A stretch of DNA of 64,000 bases from an uncultured Desulfobacterales bacterium (GCA_947259495.1 CAMYLV010000027.1:1-64000), one strand, 5' to 3'; counted from the stretch's first letter, positions 8,292 through 18,368 are shown. The notes: a model not told the origin generated them from the letters alone. Numbers and translations: made by a program.

Positions 8292-9209
8292 TTACATTCC
8301 TGTGGCTGCCAGCTTATCGATGAGTTCCTTCTGTTCATCGGTCAGTTTTTTGGGCAGTTTGAGCTGGATTTTTAAATACAGATCACCTTTTTTGCCGCCT
8401 TTCATGTGCGGGAGCCCGTGGCCGGACATGCGCATTTTGGTCCCGGGCTTGGTACCGGGTGGGATTTTAAGGTTGAGTTGTTTATCGTCGAGGGTGGGCA
8501 CGGAAATGCTGGTCCCCAAAATGATTTCGCTTAATTTTAATTCCTGATTCACGTGCAGGTCATGGTTTTCGACTTGATACACAGGGTCGTTGAGCACCCT
8601 GGACTGAATAAAAAGATCCCCCGCCGGGCCGCCGAGCGGACTGGGACTGCCTTTGCCGGCCAGGCGTAATTTTTTGCCCGAAATCAGGCCTTTAGGGACC
8701 TTAACGGTTACTTTCTCGGAATATCCTTGGTGTTGCAGGCTGATTGTTTTGCTGGTCCCGGTGGCCACCTCTTTCAGGGTCAGCGAAATTTCATAAACCA
8801 GGTCGGCACCTTTCATTCTGGCCTGCTGCTGACCGGCCTGGGATCCAAACGGCCCGCCGCCGCCGAAATTGAAGCGCGTGCCGCTGCCCCTGCCGCGACC
8901 GGAAAAAAAATCGCCGCCAAAACCAAATTCACGGAAAATATCACCAAAGTCAAACCCTCTGAAAATATCTTCCTGCGAAAACCGCTGTTGAAACCCTTCA
9001 GCGCCAAAGGTATCGTACTCTTTGCGCTTTTTTTTGTCACTCAAGACAGCATAGGCTTCACTGATTTTCTTGAATTTTTCCTCGGCTGCTTTTTCCCCTT
9101 TGGTATGGTCCGGGTGATATTTCATCGCCAGCTTGCGATATGCCTTTTTGATGTCCGTTGCGGATGCGTCTTTTTTAACGCCGAGCAGTTGATAATAATC
9201 TTCAGCCAT
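8292..9209 (-). CDS. CbpA-type DnaJ co-chaperone without zinc finger
   Basis: A 305-residue J protein. The J domain (residues 4-70) has the HPD motif in [10 protein letters not shown] and stimulates DnaK ATPase. A Gly/Phe-rich linker (72-130: [17 protein letters not shown]) follows. The DnaJ C-terminal substrate-binding beta domains come next (about 135-300), with no CxxCxGxG zinc-finger repeats between. That arrangement is the CbpA/DjlA-like curved-DNA-binding class rather than true DnaJ. Predicted cytosolic. Start ATG at 9209 has AGGGG about ten bases upstream. It lies on the same strand as the zinc-ribbon gene but the hpt remnant intervenes. Confidence 0.9.
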   Translation of the reverse strand: MAEDYYQLLGVKKDASATDIKKAYRKLAMKYHPDHTKGEKAAEEKFKKISEAYAVLSDKKKRKEYDTFGAEGFQQRFSQEDIFRGFDFGDIFREFGFGGDFFSGRGRGSGTRFNFGGGGPFGSQAGQQQARMKGADLVYEISLTLKEVATGTSKTISLQHQGYSEKVTVKVPKGLISGKKLRLAGKGSPSPLGGPAGDLFIQSRVLNDPVYQVENHDLHVNQELKLSEIILGTSISVPTLDDKQLNLKIPPGTKPGTKMRMSGHGLPHMKGGKKGDLYLKIQLKLPKKLTDEQKELIDKLAATGM

Positions 9210-9317
9210 GTGCCATTACCCCTACTTGAATCGAAGGTAAATAATAATATAAGTAAATGAAAACTATGGGATTTTCCCGTCTAGGATAAGTTGTAAGTCG
9301 ACCGGTGTCAAGGGTTC

Positions 9318-9462
9318 AGAAGTGGTTTCATATCCCCATCCAATGTCCGGTAGCTGCGTTGCAAACCAATTTAAAATACTCACATACTAGCGTGTATGCT
9401 CCGTTTTTGAATCGGTTTGCGCCTTGCTCTCGAACATGATCTGAGGCTCTGAAACCACTTCT
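9318..9462. repeat. Structured hairpin repeat with conserved apex, copy 1
   Basis: The outer arms AGAAGTGGTTTCA (9318-9330) and TGAAACCACTTCT (9450-9462) are perfect inverted repeats. Inside, GCAAACCAATTTAAAA (9361-9376) pairs with a segment ending GGTTTGC (9414-9420). The apex reads CTCACATACTAGCGTGTATG then CTCCG. The same apex with different stem bases recurs at 41941-42009. It sits just after the mnmG stop and before the J-protein start, so it may act as a terminator or a processed RNA. Confidence 0.7.
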
Positions 9463-9469
9463 ACCTCTA

Positions 9470-11341
9470 TTATTTAGAAGCTGCTTTGATGGCAACCATC
9501 AGTACCGACATGGCCGCCGGTGTTATCCCATCGATGCGCGAGACCTGACCCAGGGAGGTCGGTTTGGTTCCGGACAATTTTTCTTTCAATTCATTGGAAA
9601 GGCCGTGAACAGCGAAAAAGTCAAACTCTGGCGGTATTTTCAAGCGCTCCAGATTTTTAAATTTTTCTATCTCATTCAGCTGTTTTTGAATGTAGCCCTC
9701 GTATTTTATTTCGATTTCGACCTGCTCCGCCACCTCGTGGCCGATGGGCGCCGGACCAACTGCCAGTTTTTCCACCACGTCGTATCCCAATTCGGTCCGC
9801 TTCAATAGTTGATCCAGACGGGTACCGCTTTGAATCGGCCGGGTACCGGCGTCTTTCAGATATCGATTAACGCGATCATCCGGTTTGATGGTCGTTTGTT
9901 TGATTCGCTGAATTTCATGCGCGATTTGAATTTTGCGCGCCTTGATTTCCTCCAGGGTGTCATCCTTGATGAGACCCAGCGCATGACCCGCTTCCACGAG
10001 TCGCAGGGCGGCGTTATCTTCTCTGAGCATCAGGCGGTACTCGGCTCTCGAGGTAAACATCCGATACGGTTCCCGCGTACCGCGCGTCACCAGATCGTCC
10101 ACCATGACCCCCATGTAGGCCTGGGATCGATCCAGGATAAATGGTTTGCGCTTTTGGATCTGACAGGCGGCATTAATGCCGGCCCACAGACCCTGGGCTG
10201 CCGCTTCTTCGTACCCGGAGGTCCCGTTGATCTGACCGGCCAAAAAAAGCCCCTCTACCCGATCGGTTTCGAGGGTGACTTTGAGCTGAATGGGATTGAC
10301 GTAATCGTATTCGATGGCATAAGCCGGCCGCATAATTTCCGCTGCCTCCAAACCTTCTACCGAGCGCACGAGCTGAATCTGAATTTCCTGCGGCAGGCTG
10401 TTACCCAATCCGGAAGCATAAATTTCCTGGGTATCGAGCCCTTCCGGCTCCAGGATCACCTGATGCTTGTCTTTGTCGGGGAACCGGACAATTTTATCTT
10501 CAAAGGAGGGACAATAGCGGGCCGAGACACCTTTGATGATACCGCCATAAAGGGCCGAGCGTTCAAGATTTTTACGTGCGATTTCATGCGAGCGCGGGTT
10601 GGTATAGCCGATATGACACGGCAACTGGGGCAGCTGGATGGCATCGGTAAAATATGAAAAAGGGGTTGGGTCGGCATCCGACTCCTGGGCTTTAAATTTA
10701 GAAAAATCGATACTGGATTTTTTCAGCCGCGGGGGCGTGCCCGTTTTCAGGCGGCCCAGCTCAAAGCCCAGCTTTTTGAGGTCGTTTGCCAGTCCGTAAG
10801 ATGCAAATTCGCCGGCCCGGCCGGCCTGGAACGAATTAAAACCGATATGCAGCAGTCCGCTCAGAAACGTGCCGGTTGCCAGCACAACGGCCTGTGCCGA
10901 ATATCCAAATCCGGCGTAAACTTCCACCCCCGCAACCCGGCCGCCCTCCAGCACGAGTCGCCGCACCTTTGCCTGCTTGAGATCCAAATTGGGCTGTGCC
11001 TCGACAACCGCCTTCATGGCCATATGGTATCGGATCTTATCATTTTGCGTGCGTGAGGAATGCACCGCGGGCCCCTTTTTGGTATTCAGCTTTCGAAAAG
11101 AAATGGCCGTTTTATCGGTGATTTTTGCCATTTCGCCGCCCAGCGCGTCTAATTCTTTTACCAGCTGCCCCTTGGCCATGCCGCCGATTGAAGGGCTGCA
11201 GGGCATCGCCGCCACCTTGTCCAGGTCGATTGCCATCAGCAAGACGTCGCACCCCATTCGGGCGGCAGCCAGGGCGGCTTCGCAACCGGCGTGGCCGGCA
11301 CCGACAACAATGATATCGTATTTTTTGGGATAAGTGCTCAT
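9470..11341 (-). CDS. mnmG: tRNA uridine-5-carboxymethylaminomethyl modification enzyme MnmG
   Basis: FAD-dependent partner of MnmE that modifies U34 of tRNAs reading two-fold split codon boxes. The start at 11341 ([19 protein letters not shown]) gives 623 residues, normal for MnmG; an upstream in-frame ATG at 11449 would add 36 residues read from word-repeat DNA. Visible features: FAD Rossmann [12 protein letters not shown] (near residue 10), the [11 protein letters not shown] and [10 protein letters not shown] signatures (near 60-110), the second motif [33 protein letters not shown] (catalytic/flavin region) and the C-terminal helical tRNA-binding domain (near 540-620). No mnmE in this window. 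Confidence 0.96.
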   Translation of the reverse strand: MSTYPKKYDIIVVGAGHAGCEAALAAARMGCDVLLMAIDLDKVAAMPCSPSIGGMAKGQLVKELDALGGEMAKITDKTAISFRKLNTKKGPAVHSSRTQNDKIRYHMAMKAVVEAQPNLDLKQAKVRRLVLEGGRVAGVEVYAGFGYSAQAVVLATGTFLSGLLHIGFNSFQAGRAGEFASYGLANDLKKLGFELGRLKTGTPPRLKKSSIDFSKFKAQESDADPTPFSYFTDAIQLPQLPCHIGYTNPRSHEIARKNLERSALYGGIIKGVSARYCPSFEDKIVRFPDKDKHQVILEPEGLDTQEIYASGLGNSLPQEIQIQLVRSVEGLEAAEIMRPAYAIEYDYVNPIQLKVTLETDRVEGLFLAGQINGTSGYEEAAAQGLWAGINAACQIQKRKPFILDRSQAYMGVMVDDLVTRGTREPYRMFTSRAEYRLMLREDNAALRLVEAGHALGLIKDDTLEEIKARKIQIAHEIQRIKQTTIKPDDRVNRYLKDAGTRPIQSGTRLDQLLKRTELGYDVVEKLAVGPAPIGHEVAEQVEIEIKYEGYIQKQLNEIEKFKNLERLKIPPEFDFFAVHGLSNELKEKLSGTKPTSLGQVSRIDGITPAAMSVLMVAIKAASK

Positions 11342-11379
11342 TCGCAAACGCTGGCTGTCTGTTTTAATTTTGCCTGATG

Positions 11380-11478
11380 AATATTGAAAATTATGGGTCG
11401 AAAACCTTTTGCCGTTTTTCAGATGGCGAACTTTTTTGACAATATTCAATCGTCAATATTCAATTTTCAATTCTAACG
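11380..11478. repeat. Foldback word repeat, TATTGAAAATT/AATATTCAATTTTC words
   Basis: TGAATATTGAAAATTATGG (11377-11395) faces ACAATATTCAATCGTCAATATTCAATTTTC in reverse-complement word sense (11439-11472). It overlaps the extra N-terminal frame in front of mnmG and argues against that frame being coding. A close relative is at 50283-50438. Confidence 0.6.
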
Positions 11479-11562
11479 ATAGTTGCCAGTTACTGCCGGC
11501 TGTGCTAAAAATGCTCTTACTTGAATCTTTCATGAATATTAAGCAGGGTCAAGGTTTTGGCA

Positions 11563-12483
11563 ATGGCAGCGCAGAAACGCTATAATGACTTTAATACCTA
11601 TCTGAGAAATATTTTTGGCTGCCGGGTCCAGAAAATCACCGTCGACGCCGGCCTGACATGCCCTAATCGGGATGGAACCATTTCGACGGGCGGGTGCATT
11701 TACTGCAACATTCGCGGATCCGGTACGGGCGCGCACGCACGCGGCCTGTCCGTCACCCAACAGCTCATCAACGGAAAAAATACGCTGTCAAAACGATACA
11801 AGGCCAAAAAATTTATTGCCTATTTCCAGTCTTTTTCCAACACCTATGCCCCGCTGCCGGCTCTCCAGGACCTGTATGCAGAAGCCCTGGGCGTTGATGA
11901 TGTTGTCGGGCTTTCGATAGGCACCCGGCCCGATTGCGTGGATGATGCGGTGTTGGATTTACTCCAGGATTATGCGAAGCGCTACCTGATCTGGATTGAA
12001 TACGGCCTGCAATCGGCGAGCGATGCGACTTTGGCCTTCATCAACCGGGGCCATGATGTCCAATGCTTCAAGGATGCCGTCAAAAAAACCCGCAACCGCA
12101 ACATCAAGATATGTGCGCATGTCATCTTGGGACTTCCCCATGAAACACGGCAGGACATGCTGCACACGGCCAAAACGCTGGCAGGGCTCGGGATTGACGG
12201 CGTGAAGCTGCACCTGCTTTACGTGGTCAAAGGAAACCCTCTGGAAACGCTTTATCGGCGGGGTGATTTTGAATGTTTGCAGCAGGATGCTTACGTGGAC
12301 CTTGTTTGTGATTTTCTGGAACGGATTCCTCGCGAAATGGTAGTTCAGCGTCTGACAGGTGATCCGCATCCCGGTGAGCTGGTGGCACCGGCATGGGCGC
12401 TTAAAAAAACTGAAATCCTGGAACAGATCCGAAAAACACTGGAAAAAAAAGATTCCCGCCAGGGCAAGCACTTTAAAAGGTAA
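11563..12483 (+). CDS. Radical SAM protein of the YhcC/TIGR01212 family
   Basis: A 306-residue radical SAM enzyme. The family signature CPNRDGTISTGGCIYC (near 28-43) supplies the three cysteines for the 4Fe-4S cluster that cleaves S-adenosylmethionine. FIAYFQSFSNTYAP (near 86-99), IEYGLQSASD and the Gly-rich HVILGLPHETRQDM are also typical. The substrate of this family is not established. I prefer the ATG at 11563 (AAGG eight bases upstream) over an in-frame TTG at 11557. It is divergent from mnmG and is not obviously in an operon. Confidence 0.88.
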   Translation: MAAQKRYNDFNTYLRNIFGCRVQKITVDAGLTCPNRDGTISTGGCIYCNIRGSGTGAHARGLSVTQQLINGKNTLSKRYKAKKFIAYFQSFSNTYAPLPALQDLYAEALGVDDVVGLSIGTRPDCVDDAVLDLLQDYAKRYLIWIEYGLQSASDATLAFINRGHDVQCFKDAVKKTRNRNIKICAHVILGLPHETRQDMLHTAKTLAGLGIDGVKLHLLYVVKGNPLETLYRRGDFECLQQDAYVDLVCDFLERIPREMVVQRLTGDPHPGELVAPAWALKKTEILEQIRKTLEKKDSRQGKHFKR

Positions 12484-12794
12484 GAAAACAGATCGCAACT
12501 GCTAGCTTTTCGGTTGTTGGGTTTCAGGTGTCGTCACCAGGTTCAAAAGTTCAGCGTTCAAAGGCTCAGAGGATAGATAACCGCATAAAGGGGCTGAGGA
12601 CTAAATTAGGTTTGTGTGTACGGCTGCCGTCAACAAGCAGCCAATAGCCAGAGGTCAGGATCTTTTAACCTTGAACCCCTGAACCCAGAACCTTTGAACC
12701 TATAAACCCGAAGTACCTGAATCTTGCAATATACTTCCCCTGTTCATATACTTAGCGGTAGCGGTTAACCGGAAGCACAGAAGCAACGGGCAAT
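12484..12794. repeat. Foldback word repeat, GGTTCA/TGAACC words
   Basis: A 311-base gap. The left arm, about 12512-12575, runs GGGTTTCAGGTG, CCAGGTTCAAAAGTTCAG, CGTTCAAAGGCTCAG. The right arm, about 12667-12705, runs AACCTTGAACCCCTGAACC, CAGAACCTTTGAACC. The left arm is nearly the same as that at 63463-63520, so these two are true copies of one element. The last 80 bases contain TTGCAATATACTTCCCC and TATACTTAGC, which may hold a promoter for the next gene, not confidently assigned. Confidence 0.65.
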
Positions 12795-15752
12795 ATGTTA
12801 AATCAAGGATTTCTGCATCCCATAGATTTTGATCTTTCGTTTAAGGTCTTTCATGAGCTGATGGCCGAGAAGGTCACGGATATCCTTCTGGTCTCCAGCC
12901 CTTATGATGCCTTTATCATGGAAGAAGAAGGCCGCCTTGCAGAACGGATCATCCATGAGTACCGGGGTTTGAACCTATCCCGCCCGCCGATGCTTACCTG
13001 GGCATCTTCTGCCCGTGAAGCGCTGAATGTCCTGGAACAAAAAAAATTTGATCTGGTCATTACCATGCCTCAAGTCGATGAAACCGATGCATACGAGCTG
13101 GGACGCCAGATCAAGACCAAATTTCCGGATCTACCCGTTTTTCTGATGATCCAAAACACCAGCCGCCATTTGCTCGAAGGCAAATATACGGATCGCACAT
13201 CCATTGATCGAATCTATGTCTGGTCTGGCAACTCGGATCTTTTGCTGGCCGTGATCAAAAACCTCGAAGATCGACTGAACGTCGCCTACGACACCCAGCG
13301 CGCCCGGGTGCGCGTCGTCATTATTGTGGAAGATTCGCCCATTTATTATTCAGCACTGCTGCCGCTGCTGTATAAAGAAATTGTCAGTCAAACCCAGGCG
13401 GTCATGGAAGAGTCCCTCAACGATGAGCATCGGATTTTAAGGATGCGTGCTCGTCCCAAAATCCTGGTCGCCCAAACATATGAAGAAGCGGTTGCGCTTT
13501 ACCAGAAATACAAACCCTATTTGCTCAGTGTTTTTTCCGATGTTCGTTTTCCGCACAGTGAACAACTGGACGATACCGCCGGCTTTAAACTGCTTTCAAT
13601 GATTCGGCAAGACAACCCGGACTTGCCCCTTTTAAACTTTAGTTCCGAAGAGTCCAATCGCGGGCAGGCACAAAACATACCGGCTGTTTTTCTTAACAAG
13701 AACTCAGCCACCTTGCATTCGGAAATCCGCAGCTTTTTTATGCAATACCTGGGATTCGGAGAATTCATTTTTCGGCTCCCGGACGGCAAAGAAATCGGCA
13801 AAGCCTCAAACCTGCGCGACATGGAGGAAATATTGCCGACCGTTCCGGATGAATCCGTCTTTTATCATGCGACCCGCAACCATTTTTCAAGCTGGTTGAT
13901 GGCCCGCTCTGAAATCATGCTGGCGTCCAAACTCAAGCCGGTCAAAATTAGTGATTTTAAAAGTATTCAAGATGCCAAAAAATATCTGGTTTCCATCATT
14001 CGCGATCGTCGCATGGGGCGTCAGAAAGGCATCATTACCGAATTTGATTCAAACCGCTTTGACCCGGATGCCGATTTTACCAAAATCGGCAAAGGCTCCC
14101 TGGGCGGCAAAGCCAGAGGACTGGCATTTATGTCCACCCGCCTGAAAAACAGCCCCGAATTTCAAGACAAATTCAAAGATGTCAGCATAACGGTCCCCAA
14201 AACGCTGGTCGTTTCCACAGAAGGGTTTGATGCATTTATCAGCGAAAATAACCTGGGCGAAGTCGCCACCGGAGATTATAGTGATCCCGAAATTATTCGG
14301 TTATTCACAACTGCCCGGATGCCCGAAAGGTTGAAACGCGATTTCAAACAGTATTTGAAACATGCCCGTTATCCGTTGGCCGTGCGCTCATCCAGCCTGC
14401 TGGAAGACGCGCAGTTTCAGCCTTTTGCCGGAATCTATAAAACCTATATGATCCCCAACAATCATCCGGACCTCTCCGAAAGGTGCAAGCAGCTGCTGCT
14501 TGCCGTCAAATTGGTATATGCCTCGACGTATTGCGAAAGCGCACGGGCTTATGTTAAACGCACCTTTCATCGCACCGAAGATGAAAAAATGGGCGTCGTC
14601 ATTCAACAGCTGACGGGCGAGGTCTATGGCCAGTATTTTTACCCGGCGATTTCAGGAGTTGCGCAATCGTATAATTACTATCCCATTTCATATATGAAAC
14701 CCGAAGACGGACTGGCGCATATCGCCCTGGGGCTTGGAAAAATAGTCGTCGAAGGCGGCGCCGCCATGCGCTTTTCTCCGAAATACCCCCAGTTTCTGCC
14801 TCAGTTTTCAACCGTCGATGATATTTTGGAAAACGCGCAACGCTTCTTTTACGCCCTCAACCTGAATGGTTTTCCGGATAATCTTCCCATCAATGAGGAC
14901 GCCACCCTCGAAAAACTCGATATCGATGCTGCCATGCATGATGCCCCCGTGCGGCAACTGTGCAGCACTTACTCGGACCAGGATCATCGCATCCGTGACG
15001 GTGTCCAGGCTTCCGGGTACCCGGTATGCACCTTCGCCAGCATTTTAAAATACGAATCTTTGCCGCTGGCTGAAATCCTGACTGAAATTCTGGCCATGGG
15101 CCGGCAGGGCATGGGCTGTCCGGTGGAAATTGAATTCGCCGTAAACATGCCCTTTGATGCGGATCAGAAGCCCGTATTTGAGCTGCTGCAAATCAGACCC
15201 ATGGCCGTCAATCAATCCAACCTGGCAGTTGAAATCAGTAATGATGATATTTCCAAAGCTTTCTGTTATTCAACGATGGCCCTTGGAAACGGTCAATTCG
15301 AAGAAATTCAGGATATCATTTTCGTAAATCCGGACACCTTTGATGCGGCCGACACCATCAAAATTGCAACTGAAATTGCACAGGTTAACAAAGAGATGAT
15401 CCAACGAAACCAAAAATACCTGCTTATCGGGCCGGGGCGCTGGGGATCAGCCGACCGGTGGCTGGGGATTCCGGTCCGCTGGACGGACATCTCAGGTGTC
15501 GGCGCCATCGTTGAAACAACCATCGAGGGCCTCAAGGCGGACCCATCCCAGGGGTCACATTTTTTTCATAACATTACTTCTTTAGGGATCAGTTATCTGA
15601 ACACATCGGAAGGTGGAGAAGATTTTATCGATTGGGAATATCTAAAGTCTTTGCCGGCCGCGACAGAAACCCCCCACTTAAAACATGTCAGCGTTCAAAA
15701 ACCACTGACCATAAAGATCGACGGCAAGGAATCGAAGGCCGTTATCATTTAA
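12795..15752 (+). CDS. Receiver plus PEP/pyruvate-dikinase ATP-domain protein
   Basis: A 985-residue cytosolic protein. Residues 27-160 form a receiver-like fold in which the phosphoacceptor Asp is lost (VITMPQ at 88-93). Residues 172-320 form a second receiver with acidic pair E179/D180 and likely phosphosite D249 (FSDVRFP). From about 430 to 810 is the PPDK N-terminal ATP-grasp unit: GKGSLGGKARG (433-443), LAVRSSSLLED, and the closing LLQIRPM. The swivelling phospho-His domain and PEP-binding barrel of true dikinases are absent; 180 residues of unassigned sequence follow. It cannot carry out the full PEP synthase reaction alone and may be a regulated phosphotransferase. Annotations as PEP synthase would overstate it. 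Confidence 0.8.
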   Translation: MLNQGFLHPIDFDLSFKVFHELMAEKVTDILLVSSPYDAFIMEEEGRLAERIIHEYRGLNLSRPPMLTWASSAREALNVLEQKKFDLVITMPQVDETDAYELGRQIKTKFPDLPVFLMIQNTSRHLLEGKYTDRTSIDRIYVWSGNSDLLLAVIKNLEDRLNVAYDTQRARVRVVIIVEDSPIYYSALLPLLYKEIVSQTQAVMEESLNDEHRILRMRARPKILVAQTYEEAVALYQKYKPYLLSVFSDVRFPHSEQLDDTAGFKLLSMIRQDNPDLPLLNFSSEESNRGQAQNIPAVFLNKNSATLHSEIRSFFMQYLGFGEFIFRLPDGKEIGKASNLRDMEEILPTVPDESVFYHATRNHFSSWLMARSEIMLASKLKPVKISDFKSIQDAKKYLVSIIRDRRMGRQKGIITEFDSNRFDPDADFTKIGKGSLGGKARGLAFMSTRLKNSPEFQDKFKDVSITVPKTLVVSTEGFDAFISENNLGEVATGDYSDPEIIRLFTTARMPERLKRDFKQYLKHARYPLAVRSSSLLEDAQFQPFAGIYKTYMIPNNHPDLSERCKQLLLAVKLVYASTYCESARAYVKRTFHRTEDEKMGVVIQQLTGEVYGQYFYPAISGVAQSYNYYPISYMKPEDGLAHIALGLGKIVVEGGAAMRFSPKYPQFLPQFSTVDDILENAQRFFYALNLNGFPDNLPINEDATLEKLDIDAAMHDAPVRQLCSTYSDQDHRIRDGVQASGYPVCTFASILKYESLPLAEILTEILAMGRQGMGCPVEIEFAVNMPFDADQKPVFELLQIRPMAVNQSNLAVEISNDDISKAFCYSTMALGNGQFEEIQDIIFVNPDTFDAADTIKIATEIAQVNKEMIQRNQKYLLIGPGRWGSADRWLGIPVRWTDISGVGAIVETTIEGLKADPSQGSHFFHNITSLGISYLNTSEGGEDFIDWEYLKSLPAATETPHLKHVSVQKPLTIKIDGKESKAVII

Positions 15753-15753
15753 T

Positions 15754-15792
15754 AAAATTTAACTGCGCTGACCGCGCGGTTAAATTTTATTT
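15754..15792. terminator. Bidirectional terminator between convergent genes
   Basis: AAAATTTAACTGCGC pairs with GCGCGGTTAAATTTT (loop near CTGACC), flanked by A-rich sequence on the left and ATTTTATTTT on the right. It sits between the stop of the receiver/dikinase gene and the stop of the opposing PPC-repeat gene, overlapping the latter's last codons. Confidence 0.8.
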
Positions 15793-17712
15793 TATTTCGA
15801 AACTATATTTACTGCTGCCGCCGTAGACCTTCAAAAAATACGGCGGCTTTACATTCTTGGGTATCTCGAAAGTTCTGGATATGCCCGGCGTCAGTTCGGC
15901 GGTATACAGCCCTTTTCTATGAGCAACATTACCGATTGACAGTTTCAGCGGTTCTCCGTCTGCTGCGGCTGTAAACAAAATGGTTTTTCCTTCGCGGGCT
16001 GAGAATGTGTACCAATCTTCTTCATCTAGACCGCCTAGCTCTCCGGCAATTGCCCGCCCTGCCGCAATATCAACGGCCTCGGTAATGCGGTCGCCGGCAT
16101 CTGTACCGAGTCCGGCATCGTTTTGCCGTTCGGACAGAATTTCAAATTCGTAAGGGCCACTGCCGTCGGATGCTTCCAAAAAGTAAACGCCCCCGGTCGT
16201 GTTGTTGGTCATCATACGGGTCGATGCGGTCATCCCGGGCAGCACCTCTTCCGATTGCCAGATCTCGTTGCCATCAACATTGCGAAAGGAGAATTTCATA
16301 GGCCCGCCATCTTTGTCGTTGGTGAGCACCATTTTCAAAATGCTGCCCGCCGGCATATCAAATCGATACCAGTCATTTTCATCGTACCCACCCAGCTCTC
16401 CGAAATAGGAACGACCTGGTATAATTTTAAGCGCATCGGCCATTTTATCTCCCGCATCATTACCGGACGCCGCGTCATTTTGTTTTTCAATATAAATATC
16501 AAACGCGTAACGACCGCCGCCGTTATAAGCCTCCAGATAGTAAGTTCCGCCGGAAGTGGTGTTCATCATCACGCGCTTGAGCATGGTTTCTCCCGGTGGA
16601 ACAACCCCCGAGTACCACACTTCACTGTGCTCGAAACTTCTGAGAGAAAATTTCATCGCTTCGCTGTTTTCACTCGGACCGAAGGCAAGCTTTAGAATAT
16701 GACCGGGAGCGATATCGAATCGATACCAGTCTTCTTCATCAAACCCGCCCATTTCACCGAGAAAAGAGCTGTTTGGTTGAATCGCAAGTGCTTTGGTAAT
16801 GAGGTCGCCGGCATCGGTCCCCGATGCCGCATCGTTTTGGCTCTCGATAAAAAGATCCAGCTTATAGGGGCCGATGCCGGAATAAACCACTGCATAATAT
16901 ATCCCCCCGGAAAGGTTGTTCATCAGCATGCGCGTTGAGCGTGTAACGCCCGCTCCGGTTTCACCGGAATTCCACAGCTCGTTTCCCTCAAAATCCCTTA
17001 GCGCAACTTTTAACAGCTCGCTGTCATCTCCGGCAGTAAAGTCCAGATTCAAAATATTACCGGCATCCAGTTCATATCGAAAATAATCCTGCCGGTCCTC
17101 TTCGGAAAGGGTTCCGGTCAGAACGCCGGAGGAAATCTCCATACCCTGGTTGTAGGAATCATTGGGCTCTGCTTCGGTAAGGGCTGTTTTCCCGGCGCCT
17201 CGAACCGGTTTTGGTAGAGCTTCGGACTGACGGGAAATGAATGACTTCATCCGGATCTGGAACTGATCTGAAATGGCCGTCAGATCTTTTATATTACGCT
17301 CAATGTAGCCGAGTCTTGAATTTACGAGATCATAGCGTTCCTGCTGTCTGGCGACCTGCGTTTCGGCAACCTGATGGGATAGCCGATCGACGCTTTGCTC
17401 ATATTGGCGAAAGTCGTCCTGGCATTTTAAAAATTCATCGAAGACGATCTTATCATCGTTAAATAAAATGCAGCAGGTTTTAAGATCCGCCGTTAATTGT
17501 TCCGCTTGCCTCAGAAGCTCCTGAATCTGATCCCCGTCCAAAAAGGCATCGCCCCCCTTTTTTATGATATTGATCTTTGCCGCAAGACTGACCGTCGTCT
17601 GATTAAAAATGCTGCTGCAGGGATCGGGCTTAACGGTCACATTGGAATAGATGAGATAACCGAGACCGATGAGAACCAAAATGGCAACTGCAACAATGAT
17701 TCGCTTTTTCAT
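15787..17712 (-). CDS. Membrane-anchored protein with four PPC-like repeats
   Basis: A 641-residue protein. One N-terminal membrane segment (IIVAVAILVLIGLGYLIYS, 5-23) anchors it. A helical/coiled-coil region follows (about 45-160, Gln/Arg-rich). Then come four beta domains of the pre-peptidase C-terminal type, each opening near a DWYRFD or DYFRYE motif and closing with GGxYYLEAY-like strands. They are joined by a recurrent linker of the form QNDAASGTDAGD. PPC domains usually sit on secreted proteases and are cut off; here there is no protease domain. On this strand it follows an M4 protease and its inhibitor. No catalytic residues are evident, so a binding or structural envelope role is likely. 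Confidence 0.75.
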   Translation of the reverse strand: MKKRIIVAVAILVLIGLGYLIYSNVTVKPDPCSSIFNQTTVSLAAKINIIKKGGDAFLDGDQIQELLRQAEQLTADLKTCCILFNDDKIVFDEFLKCQDDFRQYEQSVDRLSHQVAETQVARQQERYDLVNSRLGYIERNIKDLTAISDQFQIRMKSFISRQSEALPKPVRGAGKTALTEAEPNDSYNQGMEISSGVLTGTLSEEDRQDYFRYELDAGNILNLDFTAGDDSELLKVALRDFEGNELWNSGETGAGVTRSTRMLMNNLSGGIYYAVVYSGIGPYKLDLFIESQNDAASGTDAGDLITKALAIQPNSSFLGEMGGFDEEDWYRFDIAPGHILKLAFGPSENSEAMKFSLRSFEHSEVWYSGVVPPGETMLKRVMMNTTSGGTYYLEAYNGGGRYAFDIYIEKQNDAASGNDAGDKMADALKIIPGRSYFGELGGYDENDWYRFDMPAGSILKMVLTNDKDGGPMKFSFRNVDGNEIWQSEEVLPGMTASTRMMTNNTTGGVYFLEASDGSGPYEFEILSERQNDAGLGTDAGDRITEAVDIAAGRAIAGELGGLDEEDWYTFSAREGKTILFTAAADGEPLKLSIGNVAHRKGLYTAELTPGISRTFEIPKNVKPPYFLKVYGGSSKYSFEIK

Positions 17713-17846
17713 ACTTTTTTCCCGGGATAGATTCGAGATCCTGGTCTGATGTCAACCTGCCGGATTATCATCTTAATTATCATGCAAGATTCAGGGTATA
17801 AATAGTATACCATAGCTTTGAGAATGTTGTCTCAAGAAAAAATTCG

Positions 17847-18179
17847 TCACCGGTGAGATCGTTGAGCGCGCTGCTGTTGAATGGCCAGCTTGCGCAGATG
17901 GGTCGACAGGCGGCGCAGGCTTTCAGACGCACCCAGTTCGTTGAAAGATAAAGATTTCTTCGCTTTCCCGGTTGAAAGGATCAGCCGGCAGGCAAAATCG
18001 TCCGGTATGCTGCGAGATTTGGATGTGCCTTGCTTTGGACTCAATTCTAAAACGCGGGCTGCTTCTACCAGATCCAAGATTGCCTTGGCTTCGGCAGCCG
18101 GCAATGCATCGGTTTCGCACTGATAGGTAAAGCGCAATCCACCGTAACCGCCGGAACACTGATATTCGATGCGCATCAT
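17847..18179 (-). CDS. Emfourin-type inhibitor of protealysin-like protease
   Basis: A 110-residue protein matching the emfourin family, small inhibitors encoded beside protealysin-like M4 proteases. Visible marks are the start RIEYQCSGGYGGLRFTYQC (3-21) with the conserved GGYGG, followed by a helix of type LPAAEAKAILDLVEAA and the segment FACRLILSTGKAKKSLSFNE. No signal peptide, so cytosolic like its presumed target. It lies 189 bases downstream of the M4 protease gene on the same strand, the usual order for this pair, though a word repeat separates them. The assignment rests on motif recall plus context. Confidence 0.78.
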   Translation of the reverse strand: MMRIEYQCSGGYGGLRFTYQCETDALPAAEAKAILDLVEAARVLELSPKQGTSKSRSIPDDFACRLILSTGKAKKSLSFNELGASESLRRLSTHLRKLAIQQQRAQRSHR

Positions 18180-18214
18180 TCACTCCATCTTTGTTCATAC
18201 CAAAAATCAACTAC

Positions 18215-18360
18215 TTCAGGGTTCACGTGCCAGGTTTCAGTCACCAGGTACAAAGGTTCAGGGTTTGAACGTTAAGGCGGCTGGTTGCGGGTCGCTGGCG
18301 ACTGCTTCAGGTTTTTTAACCTTGAACCCTGAACCATTGAACGCTGAACCATGAACTCCA
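18215..18360. repeat. Foldback word repeat between protease and inhibitor
   Basis: The left arm has GGTTTCAG, GGTACAAAGGTTCAGGG and TTTGAACG (18230-18272). The right arm has AACCTTGAACCCTGAACC, ATTGAACGCTGAACC (18319-18352). On the shared minus-strand transcript it could fold into a long hairpin that lowers inhibitor expression relative to protease. Confidence 0.6.
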
Positions 18361-18368
18361 TAAGGAGT

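Noticed and set aside
8292..9209. True DnaJ
   Set aside because: The four CxxCxGxG zinc repeats are absent, so CbpA-type is the better call.
12795..15752. PEP synthase (ppsA)
   Set aside because: Lacks the phospho-His swivelling domain and the PEP-binding barrel.
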